8,894 nt of DNA from CAZBWS01 sp964495705 (GTDB lineage: Bacteria; Pseudomonadota; Gammaproteobacteria; HTCC5015): assembly GCA_964495705.1 (NCBI GenBank), contig CAZBWS010000085.1:1-8894 (forward strand), given 5' to 3'. A program made the position numbers and the translations under genes. Each line of letters opens with the position of its first letter. The stretch's first letter is position 1. This document shows positions 1 through 6,289 of this stretch, piece after piece. Below the pieces are notes generated by a model. The model saw nothing but the letters and a program-made list of their open reading frames with translations, was not told the origin of the DNA and searched no databases.

Positions 1-20
1 CCAGGATTATTTTTGAAGAG

Positions 21-53
21 ACGCCCAAGTTGTAATAACTTGGGCGTTTTTTT
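21..53 (+). terminator. Rho-independent terminator of an upstream gene outside the window
   Basis: An 11-bp perfect stem (21-31 paired with 37-47, ACGCCCAAGTT/AACTTGGGCGT) closes a 5-base loop and is followed by a T run at 47-53. The T run lies only on the plus-strand side, so it ends a plus-strand transcript coming from left of the window. Positions 1-20 are too short to assign to a gene. Confidence 0.88.
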
Positions 54-56
54 ATG

Positions 57-74
57 CCTGTAAACAGGTATAAT
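57..74 (+). promoter_or_regulatory. Probable gpmA promoter -10 with abutting small palindrome
   Basis: A perfect TATAAT lies at 69-74, 32 bases before the gpmA start, which would give a 5' leader of about 25 bases. No good -35 is visible at 16-18 bases upstream, because that position falls in the T run of the preceding terminator. The palindrome CCTGTAAACAGG (57-68, 5-base arms, 2-base centre) touches the -10 directly, so a protein bound there would cover the spacer. The promoter call rests on the -10 and its distance from the gene. The operator idea is inference. Confidence 0.5.
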
Positions 75-106
75 CCGCCCAATTCAATTCATATAGAGAG
101 TCTGTT

Positions 107-856
107 GTGAGCTATAAACTTGTACTTGTACGCCATGGACAAAGCACGTGGAACAAAGAAAATCGTTTTACGGGTTGGAAGGATGTTGACCTAACCGAGC
201 AGGGACGAGCTGAAGCGGCGAAAGCTGGTCAGCAATTAAAAGCTGCTGGCTTAGACTTTGATGTGGTCTATACATCGGTTCTTAAGCGTGCGATTCGTAC
301 AATGTGGTCGATACTTGATCAGATGGACTTGATGCATATACCTGTTAATCGTAGCTATCGCTTGAACGAGCGTCACTATGGTGCGCTGCAAGGTTTAGAT
401 AAGGCAGAAACGGCGGCAAAGCACGGTGATGATCAGGTGAAAATTTGGCGCCGCAGCTTTGATATTCCACCGCCGGCACTAGAAGATGGCGATGAGCGCC
501 TACCTGAAAACGACAAGCGTTACGCAGAGTTGGATCGCAACTTGCTACCGCGTAGCGAGAGTTTATCTTTAACTATTGATCGCGTTCTACCTTACTGGCA
601 AGACGTTATCGTGCCAGCGTTGAAGCTGGGCAGAAAGCCATTGATCGTTGCTCACGGCAACAGCTTGCGTGCCCTTGTGAAATATCTAGATGGGATGAGT
701 GACGAAGCTATTCTAGGTTTAAATATTCCTACAGGTGTTCCGATTGTGTATGAGCTTGATGAAGACTTTAAGCCTATTAGTCGTGAATTCTTGGGTGATC
801 CTGATGAGATTGCTGCACTGATGGAAGCAGTAGCGAATCAGGGTAAAGCCAAGTAG
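107..856 (+). CDS. gpmA: 2,3-bisphosphoglycerate-dependent phosphoglycerate mutase
   Basis: This cytoplasmic enzyme interconverts 3- and 2-phosphoglycerate in glycolysis and gluconeogenesis, using a phosphohistidine intermediate and 2,3-bisphosphoglycerate as cofactor. The 249-aa protein has the histidine-phosphatase signature RHGQSTWN at residues 9-16, with H10 the phosphate-accepting histidine. R61 follows, then NERHYGALQGL (87-97) with catalytic E88, and AHGNSLRAL (182-190) with the second histidine H183. These match the E. coli enzyme in order and spacing, and the length is normal for the family. The start is GTG at 107, preceded by AGAGAG at 95-100. It gives the family's usual N-terminus (MSYKLVLVRHG), and no in-frame ATG fits better. 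It is a single-gene unit between two terminators. Identification is near certain. Confidence 0.97.
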   Translation: MSYKLVLVRHGQSTWNKENRFTGWKDVDLTEQGRAEAAKAGQQLKAAGLDFDVVYTSVLKRAIRTMWSILDQMDLMHIPVNRSYRLNERHYGALQGLDKAETAAKHGDDQVKIWRRSFDIPPPALEDGDERLPENDKRYAELDRNLLPRSESLSLTIDRVLPYWQDVIVPALKLGRKPLIVAHGNSLRALVKYLDGMSDEAILGLNIPTGVPIVYELDEDFKPISREFLGDPDEIAALMEAVANQGKAK

Positions 857-869
857 TTTTGCTAAGTCT

Positions 870-899
870 AAAAAAGGCCGATTTCAACGGCCTTTTTTT
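870..899. terminator. Bidirectional rho-independent terminator between gpmA and bioD
   Basis: The stem pairs 870-880 (AAAAAAGGCCG) with 888-898 (CGGCCTTTTTT) around a 7-base loop. It has a T run on the plus strand (893-899) and six A at 870-875, which read as T on the minus strand. It can therefore stop gpmA transcripts from the left and purC-bioD transcripts from the right. The bioD stop codon (898-900) overlaps the edge of the hairpin. Confidence 0.9.
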
Positions 900-1548
900 A
901 TGGGGTTACATGTACGGCGAGTTGCTCTAACCAATTATCTTTACATGTCTCAAATATAGGCGTCGAGAGCTGTTCTCGCAGCATATCCGCATTATTCAGT
1001 AAATTATCCTCAGGCTTATCTATTTGATTAAGTACGATTGCACTTAATGACAGGCCTGCTGCTTCTACGGCACGTTGCGTCAATAGAATGTGATTCAAGC
1101 AACCTAGTTTATCTTCTGCCACTAATAAAACAGGTAGCTTTAGCGCAGCGGCTAAATCAGCATTTAGCCCATCCTCAGTCATAGGCGAGTAAAAACCACC
1201 CGCACCCTCTACTAGTAGATACTCCTCTTCTTTAGCAGTACAGACCACTAATAACTGCTGAGCGTTAATGCGGATATGCTCTAGACGAGCTGCTTGAACA
1301 GGAGCTAAAGGAGCTTTGAAACGGTAGGGACAAATACTCTCGAGTGATTGAGTTTGTTTAAGTGCGTGAAAGTATTGTGTGGCATCCGCAGGAATCAGTT
1401 GGCCTTCGCGGCTTGGACATCCGGACTCCACGGGCTTTTTAACCGTAAGGTCGAAGCCATGTTGAAATAAATGAGCAGCTAGCTGGCTCCCCACCCAGGT
1501 CTTACCCACATCCGTGTCGGTGCCCGTGATGAAAATACCTTGCTGCAT
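898..1548 (-). CDS. bioD: ATP-dependent dethiobiotin synthetase
   Basis: BioD closes the ureido ring of dethiobiotin from 7,8-diaminopelargonate, CO2 and ATP, the step before biotin synthase. The 216-aa protein opens with the P-loop GTDTDVGKT at residues 9-17. It has the lysine/substrate motif KKPVESG at 37-43 and later VEGAGGFYSP, which corresponds to the BioD VEGAGG loop, followed by a KLGCLNHILLT segment typical of the family. The length is slightly short but within range. The ATG lies one base after the purC stop codon and no strong ribosome site of its own is visible, so expression probably depends on translation of purC. No other biotin gene is visible nearby; in many gammaproteobacteria bioD sits with bioBFHC. 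The product assignment is firm. Confidence 0.95.
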   Translation of the reverse strand: MQQGIFITGTDTDVGKTWVGSQLAAHLFQHGFDLTVKKPVESGCPSREGQLIPADATQYFHALKQTQSLESICPYRFKAPLAPVQAARLEHIRINAQQLLVVCTAKEEEYLLVEGAGGFYSPMTEDGLNADLAAALKLPVLLVAEDKLGCLNHILLTQRAVEAAGLSLSAIVLNQIDKPEDNLLNNADMLREQLSTPIFETCKDNWLEQLAVHVTP

Positions 1549-1549
1549 C

Positions 1550-2431
1550 TTACTGCTTCAAGCGATCAGCTGCTTCTTGGTATTTAGCCGCCGTGTTGAT
1601 AAGTACTTCCTCAGGAAGCTCTGGACCTGGCGCAGTCTTATCCCAGTCCAAGCTCTCTAGGTAGTCGCGCACATATTGCTTGTCAAAGCTCGCAGGGCTA
1701 GTACCCACCTGGTAAGACGTGGCATCCCAGAAGCGAGATGAGTCGGGGGTTAATGCCTCGTCAATCAGCACTAGCTCGCCATCATCAGTAAGCCCGAATT
1801 CAAACTTGGTATCAGCAATGATTAAGCCGCGTTGCTTGGCGTATTCAACGGCTTCACTGTATAAGCGAATGCTGATGTCCCGCACCTTGTTGGCCATGTC
1901 TTCGCCAATCAATGCTACCGTTTGAGCGAAGTCGATATTTTCGTCGTGGTCACCAACATCGGCCTTGGTTGCAGGGGTAAAGATGACTTCTGGTAATTGC
2001 TCTGCCAGCTGCATATCCCTGGGTAATTCTATACCGCAGATGGCTCCAGTCTCCTTATAGTCCTTCCAGCCAGAGCCGATAATATAACCGCGTACTACAG
2101 CTTCGATAGGTAATGGCTTAAGTTTTTTAACCAGCATGCCACGACCGTTAAGTTGAGCAATCTCTTTCGCCGTTAAGTAGTCAGTTAAGTTCTTATCAGA
2201 CAAGTGATTAGGGATGATGCTTACAGTGCGCTCAAACCAAAATTTAGCCACTTCAGTTAGCGTTCTGCCCTTGCCCGGTACGGGCTGTGGCAGGATGACG
2301 TCAAATGCTGAAATACGATCCGTAGTAACAATTAATATATGTTCAGCATCCGCTTCATAAATATCGCGGACCTTGCCTTTGGCAAGTAATTTTAGACTAG
2401 TAATCTGGCTTTCAAAAAGGGCGTCGCTCAT
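1550..2431 (-). CDS. purC: Phosphoribosylaminoimidazole-succinocarboxamide (SAICAR) synthase, long form
   Basis: PurC joins aspartate to CAIR with ATP to give SAICAR in de novo purine synthesis. Visible family motifs are the ATP-binding GKVRDIYEAD (19-28), TTDRISAFDVILP (36-48), EAVVRGYIIGSGWKDY (110-125), an acidic segment around residues 158-167 (DVGDHDENID), and FEFGL...LVLIDEALTPDSSRFW (211-235). At 293 aa it belongs to the longer SAICAR synthase type, similar in size to the yeast enzyme, rather than the roughly 237-aa E. coli type. The ATG at 2431 gives a normal N-terminus, but the ribosome site upstream is weak. It is first in a two-gene unit with bioD. No PurR-like operator was recognised upstream. 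Confidence 0.96.
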   Translation of the reverse strand: MSDALFESQITSLKLLAKGKVRDIYEADAEHILIVTTDRISAFDVILPQPVPGKGRTLTEVAKFWFERTVSIIPNHLSDKNLTDYLTAKEIAQLNGRGMLVKKLKPLPIEAVVRGYIIGSGWKDYKETGAICGIELPRDMQLAEQLPEVIFTPATKADVGDHDENIDFAQTVALIGEDMANKVRDISIRLYSEAVEYAKQRGLIIADTKFEFGLTDDGELVLIDEALTPDSSRFWDATSYQVGTSPASFDKQYVRDYLESLDWDKTAPGPELPEEVLINTAAKYQEAADRLKQ

Positions 2432-2462
2432 GTTATGGGCCGTATTTTAATCAAAGACGGGC

Positions 2463-2468
2463 ATTATA
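2463..2468 (-). promoter_or_regulatory. Probable -10 element for purC-bioD
   Basis: On the minus strand a perfect TATAAT occupies 2468-2463, with 31 bases between it and the purC ATG, so a leader of about 25 bases is expected. No convincing -35 is seen at standard spacing. It sits in the 112-base region shared with the divergent antiporter gene. Confidence 0.45.
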
Positions 2469-2510
2469 CCTTGAAGCTAGAATAACTCCTCATACTTTAG
2501 CTATTTTGGG

Positions 2511-2537
2511 TATGATATAACTACATTATAACTGGGG
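2511..2537 (+). promoter_or_regulatory. Possible -10 and ribosome site for the antiporter gene
   Basis: TATGAT at 2511-2516 matches the -10 consensus at five of six positions. A GGGG at 2534-2537 lies six bases before the ATG at 2544 and could act as a weak Shine-Dalgarno. No good -35 is visible. A TTGAAG at 2471-2476 is the nearest candidate, but it would pair with a poor -10 at 2493-2498. Confidence 0.3.
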
Positions 2538-2543
2538 TTTTCC

Positions 2544-3770
2544 ATGAGCATTGTCAATATCGCAGCTATCTTAATCAGTCTTGCAGCGCTGTTTAGTTTC
2601 ATCAATTACCGGTATATAAAATTACCAATGACAATTGGCTTGATGGCTCAAGGCTTAGTGTTATCACTATTAGTATTGCTCGGTGATGCCTTTGGACTGC
2701 CGTTGAAAGTGCACGCGGATAAGCTCATTAGCAGTATCGATTTCAATGAAACGCTGATGCAGGGTATGTTGAGTTACCTCTTATTTGCAGGAGCACTGCA
2801 TGTCAATTTAGAGGATTTAGCTAAGCAGAAATGGGTGATCGCTGTATTAGCTAGCGTCGGTGTCGTGTCGTCCAGCTTTATTATTGGCTTATTCATGTGG
2901 TTGGTACTGCCCCTGTTGGGTATTGAGTTAAGCTTTATTTATTGCTTAGTCTTTGGCTCACTTATATCACCGACAGACCCTATTGCGGTTCTTGGCATAC
3001 TCAAAGCCGTCGGTGCACCTAAGGCCCTAGCGACTAAAATTGCAGGAGAATCCTTATTTAATGATGGTGTTGGTGTAGTGGTATTCCTTGTTGTAGCGGG
3101 TATCGCTGCCAGTGGACAGGTGGGTAGTCCTGATCATATTGCGGCTTTGTTTGTTGAAGAAGCCTTAGGTGGAGCAGTATTAGGTTTAGTCCTCGGTAGT
3201 ATTGTCTATTGGATGCTTAAACAAACTGATCATTACAGTGTCGAAATTTTGTTAACAGTTGCCCTCGTGAGTGGCGGCTATGCGCTAGCGACGGCCATTC
3301 ACTTCTCTGGGCCTATCGCGATGGTCATCGCAGGTTTGTTAATTGGGAATCACGGCCGTGCCTCGGCAATGTCAGACACGACTCGCGAGCACTTGGATAG
3401 TTTTTGGGAGTTGATTGATGAAATCCTTAACGCTGTGCTATTTGTGCTTATTGGCTTAGAGGTATTGGTATTACAGTTGAGCGGACAATCTATACTAGCG
3501 GGTATATTAGCTATCCCCCTAGTTTTGCTGGCTCGCTTTATCGTGGTGGCAACACCGGTTAGTTTATTCAAATTAAATAGAGAGTTTTCTCCTAATGCGA
3601 TTAAGGTGATGACCTGGGGAGGCTTGCGCGGAGGCATATCCGTCGCATTGGCCTTATCATTAGCGGCAAGTACAGAACGTGACGTGATCTTAGTGATGAC
3701 CTATATTGTAGTGGCGTTCTCAATATTGGTGCAGGGCACTACCGTTGGGAAGCTAATTAAGCATCAATGA
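2544..3770 (+). CDS. CPA1-family Na+/H+ antiporter (NhaP type)
   Basis: This inner-membrane protein is predicted to exchange external protons for internal Na+ (or K+), serving pH and salt homeostasis. The 408-aa sequence is almost wholly hydrophobic, with about 12 predicted membrane segments. It has the CPA1 hallmarks: SPTDPIAVLG (142-151), then GESLFNDGVGVVVF (168-181) with the paired N173/D174 expected for electroneutral CPA1 exchangers, and GGLRGGISVALALSL (359-373) with the conserved arginine R362. It ends a few residues after the last membrane segment, so it lacks the cytoplasmic TrkA-C/RCK or cyclic-nucleotide domains found in larger members. The exact ion (Na+, K+ or Li+) cannot be read from the sequence, so no gene symbol is given. 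One base separates its stop from the next gene. Confidence 0.9.
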   Translation: MSIVNIAAILISLAALFSFINYRYIKLPMTIGLMAQGLVLSLLVLLGDAFGLPLKVHADKLISSIDFNETLMQGMLSYLLFAGALHVNLEDLAKQKWVIAVLASVGVVSSSFIIGLFMWLVLPLLGIELSFIYCLVFGSLISPTDPIAVLGILKAVGAPKALATKIAGESLFNDGVGVVVFLVVAGIAASGQVGSPDHIAALFVEEALGGAVLGLVLGSIVYWMLKQTDHYSVEILLTVALVSGGYALATAIHFSGPIAMVIAGLLIGNHGRASAMSDTTREHLDSFWELIDEILNAVLFVLIGLEVLVLQLSGQSILAGILAIPLVLLARFIVVATPVSLFKLNREFSPNAIKVMTWGGLRGGISVALALSLAASTERDVILVMTYIVVAFSILVQGTTVGKLIKHQ

Positions 3771-3771
3771 T

Positions 3772-4362
3772 ATGAAAAATATTTCACAGTTAGAGCTTTT
3801 GCTGCGCAGCCGACGTGCTAAAACACGCTTGTTTCGTCGCTTTATGGTGCGCTCCTCGGTGGCGGCCATTGTACGAGAGTGTGAAAATGACCCCGATCAA
3901 TTAGAAGTATTGTTAATTAAACGGGCTGAACGTACAGGCGATCGCTGGTCAGGTCATATGGCATTTCCTGGTGGGCGAGAGGAAAAGGCGGATAAAAGTG
4001 TTAGAGGTACCGCTATACGCGAGACTTCGGAAGAGATCGGGCTTGAATTACCTAAACATAATTATATGGGGCGTTTATCCGATGTAATGACTTTGGCTCA
4101 TGGTTCCAAGAAGCCCATGGTTGTGTCGCCCTATGTCTTTCGGTTGGCGGGGCAGCCCAAGTTAGTGTTAAACCACGAGGTAGCCGAAGTAGTATGGTTA
4201 CCACTTAGCTTTTTAGCGGACCCAGGTAATCGCGAAAGCATGCGCTGGGATAAAAATGGTGTAGGTATAAAGTTGCCTTGTTACCATTACAATGGCTATA
4301 AAGTTTGGGGTTTAACTCTTCGCATGCTAGACGAGTTAACTCATCTTGCAGTGCACCAATAA
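3772..4362 (+). CDS. Nudix hydrolase, CoA pyrophosphatase-like
   Basis: A 196-aa Nudix protein. The Nudix box runs GGREEKAD...RETSEEIGL at residues 67-91, with the metal-binding glutamates E84, E87 and E88. There is one more residue between the glycines and RE than in MutT. This is the spacing of CoA-hydrolysing Nudix enzymes (E. coli NudL, mammalian NUDT7), and LLIKRAER...HMAFPGG (47-68) occupies the place of their UPF0035 signature. Such enzymes cleave CoA or oxidised CoA to 3',5'-ADP and 4'-phosphopantetheine. The UPF0035 part matches loosely, so another nucleotide-diphosphate substrate is possible. The ATG lies one base after the antiporter stop without a clear ribosome site, suggesting translational coupling. 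An internal ATG at residue 25 (3844) would also leave the fold intact and is an alternative start. Confidence 0.82.
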   Translation: MKNISQLELLLRSRRAKTRLFRRFMVRSSVAAIVRECENDPDQLEVLLIKRAERTGDRWSGHMAFPGGREEKADKSVRGTAIRETSEEIGLELPKHNYMGRLSDVMTLAHGSKKPMVVSPYVFRLAGQPKLVLNHEVAEVVWLPLSFLADPGNRESMRWDKNGVGIKLPCYHYNGYKVWGLTLRMLDELTHLAVHQ

Positions 4363-4396
4363 AAGCACTACAGTTCATTTACTAATCGTATTTATA

Positions 4397-4403
4397 AAGG
4401 AAA
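4397..4403 (+). promoter_or_regulatory. Ribosome binding site of the acyl-CoA-binding protein gene
   Basis: AAGGAAA at 4397-4403 sits four bases before the ATG at 4408. It is the clearest Shine-Dalgarno in the window and fixes this start. The 45-base gap after the Nudix gene holds no terminator, so readthrough from the antiporter-Nudix pair is possible. Confidence 0.75.
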
Positions 4404-4407
4404 GACC

Positions 4408-4676
4408 ATGTCTGACTTACAAGCACAATTCGACGCCGCCGCGCAAAGCGTGAAAACAGCAGAAGGCGACTTCAAACCATCTAACGAATTAAAGCTAGAA
4501 ATGTACGCCACCTTCAAGCAAGGTTCTGAAGGCGACGTAAATGGTAAAAAGCCGGGCATGTTTGACCTTATTGGCAAGGCAAAGTGGGACGCATGGGAAA
4601 AGCTAAAAGGCACATCTCAGGATGACGCTATGCAAATGTACATCGACAAAGTGGCAGAGCTGACTGAAAAGCTTAG
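4408..4676 (+). CDS. Acyl-CoA-binding protein (ACBP), 3' end in assembly gap
   Basis: A small cytosolic carrier of long-chain acyl-CoA esters. 89 residues are visible and the family is usually about 85-92 aa, so only a few codons and the stop are missing. Compared with bovine ACBP, the ligand-contacting residues Y28, K32, K54 and Y73 correspond to Y33, K37, K59 and Y78. Y31 is replaced by F36. The family core KKPGMFDLIGKAKWDAWEKLKGTS (47-70) and the AMQMYIDKVAEL helix (74-85) are intact. ACBP is mainly eukaryotic but is known from a number of proteobacteria. Its place behind a CoA-pyrophosphatase-like Nudix gene fits a CoA/acyl-CoA housekeeping role, which is inference. It converges on argS across the gap. 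Confidence 0.93.
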
Positions 4677-4776
4677 NNNNNNNNNNNNNNNNNNNNNNNN
4701 NNNNNNNNNNNNNNNNNNNNNNNNNNNNNNNNNNNNNNNNNNNNNNNNNNNNNNNNNNNNNNNNNNNNNNNNNNNN
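4677..4776. other. Assembly gap of exactly 100 N
   Basis: A run of 100 N, the conventional placeholder for a gap of unknown size. It removes the end of the acyl-CoA-binding gene on the left and the 3' part of argS on the right. Because argS alone lacks roughly 140-160 codons, the real gap should be some 420-500 bases or more, if the join is correct. Coordinates to the right of it are therefore shifted relative to the true chromosome. Confidence 0.97.
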
Positions 4777-6035
4777 TCGCCAGAGCGCGTCGACATGGAT
4801 ATTTTTTCCTTGCCGCGGAATAAATTGGCAAATTGCACAAAGAAAATTTCAAACTTGTCATTGTCGCCGCCTAAAGCTTTAATCGAAGCGCGAACACGTG
4901 CTTCGTAGCCGTGGTGGTCTGCGCCGAAGATGTCGATGATGCGATCAAAACCGCGCTCTAGCTTCTGGTGATGATAGGCGATGTCGGAGGCGAAGTAGGT
5001 GGCCACGCCGTTATCTCGGATTACAACGCGGTCTTTATCGTCGCCGTAATCGGTAGTCTTGAACCATAAAGCACCGTCTTTTTCATAGAGCGTACCGTTA
5101 TCTTTCAGTGTTTTAACAGCATGGTCGATAGCGCCGCTTTCAACCAATGAACGCTCTGAGAACCAGTTCTGGAAGTTGACTTGAAACTCACCTAAGTCTT
5201 GTTTGATATCAGCAACAATTGAGTTCAAACCCGCATCAAATACGGTTCTAAAATCTACAGAGCCTAGCAATGCTTGGCTGCGTTCAATGATGGCATCAAT
5301 ATACTTTTCTTTGTCACCGCTTTCGTTACCTCCCACTTCGTCTTCAGGAAGCTCATCTAATACAGCGGCAGCGGCGTGTAGAAATTTTGTGCCGTGGTCG
5401 TTCTTTAACTCGGCGGCGATATCGTGAATGTACTCACCTTTGTAGCCATTGGTAGGGAAGGGTAGGTTCTCGCCACAGGCTTCTAGGTAGCGCAGCCACA
5501 CCGAGGCCGCTAGGATGTTCATTTGGCGGCCGGCATCGTTGACGTAGTACTCGCGGGTAACGTCAAAGCCAGCGGCCTCCAGCAAGTCTGACAGTACCGA
5601 TCCGTAGGCAGCGCCGCGACCGTGGCCGACGTGCAGAGGACCAGTGGGGTTGGCAGAGACAAACTCAATCAATACCTTTTGTCCTGAGCCAATTTGGCTG
5701 CGACCAAAAGCTTTACCTTCTTGCAGAATGCGACTGACGATAGCGCTGGTGCTGGCCTTATTCATAAAGAAGTTAATAAAGCCTGGGCCGGCGATATCGG
5801 TTTTCACGATATCGGTGTTTTCCGGCAAGCTATCAACAAACAGCTGAGCCACCTCGCGCGGGCTTTTGCCACAGGGCTTAGCTAGCATCATGGCGATGTT
5901 GCTGGCGAAGTCGCCGTGGCTCTCGTCCTTGGTGCGGGTTACCTGAACACGCGGCTCCACTTCCGCGGGCAAGATACCTTGCTGCTTCAGAGATTCTAGG
6001 GTTTGGGCAATCAGGCTTTCTAGCTGTTCTTTCAT
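4777..6035 (-). CDS. argS: Arginyl-tRNA synthetase, 3' part lost in assembly gap
   Basis: ArgRS charges tRNA-Arg with arginine. 419 codons are visible of an expected 560-580. In order they show the N-terminal additional domain (about 1-110), the class I HIGH-type motif HVGH at 135-138 within SANPTGPLHVGHGRGAAYG, YYVNDAGRQM (163-172), GADHHGY (371-377), and the KMSK-equivalent MSTRSG (414-419) right at the edge of the N run. The missing part is the anticodon-binding DALR-type domain. The open frame extends upstream to 6128, but the start at 6035 is preferred. It has AGGTAG four bases before the ATG, and MKEQLESLIA is a normal ArgRS N-terminus, while the extra 31 residues resemble nothing in the family. 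Reading through the N run into antisense of the neighbouring gene is an artefact. Confidence 0.96.
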
Positions 6036-6039
6036 CTTA

Positions 6040-6045
6040 CTACCT
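6040..6045 (-). promoter_or_regulatory. Ribosome binding site that decides the argS start
   Basis: Minus-strand AGGTAG at 6045-6040 lies four bases before the ATG at 6035. The upstream in-frame start at 6128 has no comparable site. Confidence 0.65.
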
Positions 6046-6075
6046 ACAACGCAGGGTATTTCATGTGGGAGCGGG

Positions 6076-6084
6076 ATTTTAGCA
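6076..6084 (-). promoter_or_regulatory. Probable extended -10 promoter of argS
   Basis: Read on the minus strand, 6084-6076 is TGCTAAAAT: a TAAAAT -10 (one mismatch) preceded by the TGn extension that can replace a strong -35. No clear -35 is seen at 17 bases. The start of transcription would fall near 6069, giving a leader of about 34 bases that includes the AGGTAG ribosome site. Confidence 0.45.
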
Positions 6085-6251
6085 TGTGCACTGCTGCTTA
6101 TGCAGGCAAATTTGATGGCAGACCTCATCTCTGGCGACAGCCTTACAATGCATTGCTCATCTTGATCGCGGGCTTACTCCGCCTGTGCGGCAATACATAC
6201 CGAACAGCGACATAAATAAATTGGTGCAGTGCGCAAAAAAGTCTTGAAATC

Positions 6252-6282
6252 TACAAAACACTGTCTTTTTCAGGGTTTTGTA
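6252..6282. repeat. 12-base inverted repeat beside the first DnaA box
   Basis: The arms at 6252-6263 (TACAAAACACTG) and 6271-6282 (CAGGGTTTTGTA) pair at 11 of 12 positions around a 7-base loop, TCTTTTT. It could form a cruciform or be a protein site. It is not a standard terminator because no T run follows. It lies 8 bases left of the perfect TTATACACA box. Confidence 0.6.
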
Positions 6283-6289
6283 AATGCAC

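Noticed and set aside
57..68. LexA (SOS) box upstream of gpmA
   Set aside because: CTGT and ACAG half-sites are present but only 2 bases apart rather than the 8 of the proteobacterial LexA box.
1719..1925. Plus-strand open frame inside purC
   Set aside because: Antisense shadow of purC with serine-rich low-information sequence. Similar shadows inside the antiporter, argS and thiI genes were dropped for the same reason.
3968..4044. Apparently broken Nudix box (one residue too long versus MutT)
   Set aside because: The extra residue is the normal spacing in CoA-type Nudix enzymes such as NudL and NUDT7. Catalytic glutamates are intact, so it is not a defect.
4617..4776. Continuation of the argS frame across the N run to a stop at 4617
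   Set aside because: The frame through N is arbitrary, and the residues beyond it are antisense of the acyl-CoA-binding gene, not ArgRS.
6036..6128. 31-residue N-terminal extension of ArgRS
   Set aside because: The extra residues do not resemble ArgRS, while the ATG at 6035 has a ribosome site and yields the standard N-terminus. The extension also covers the probable promoter.
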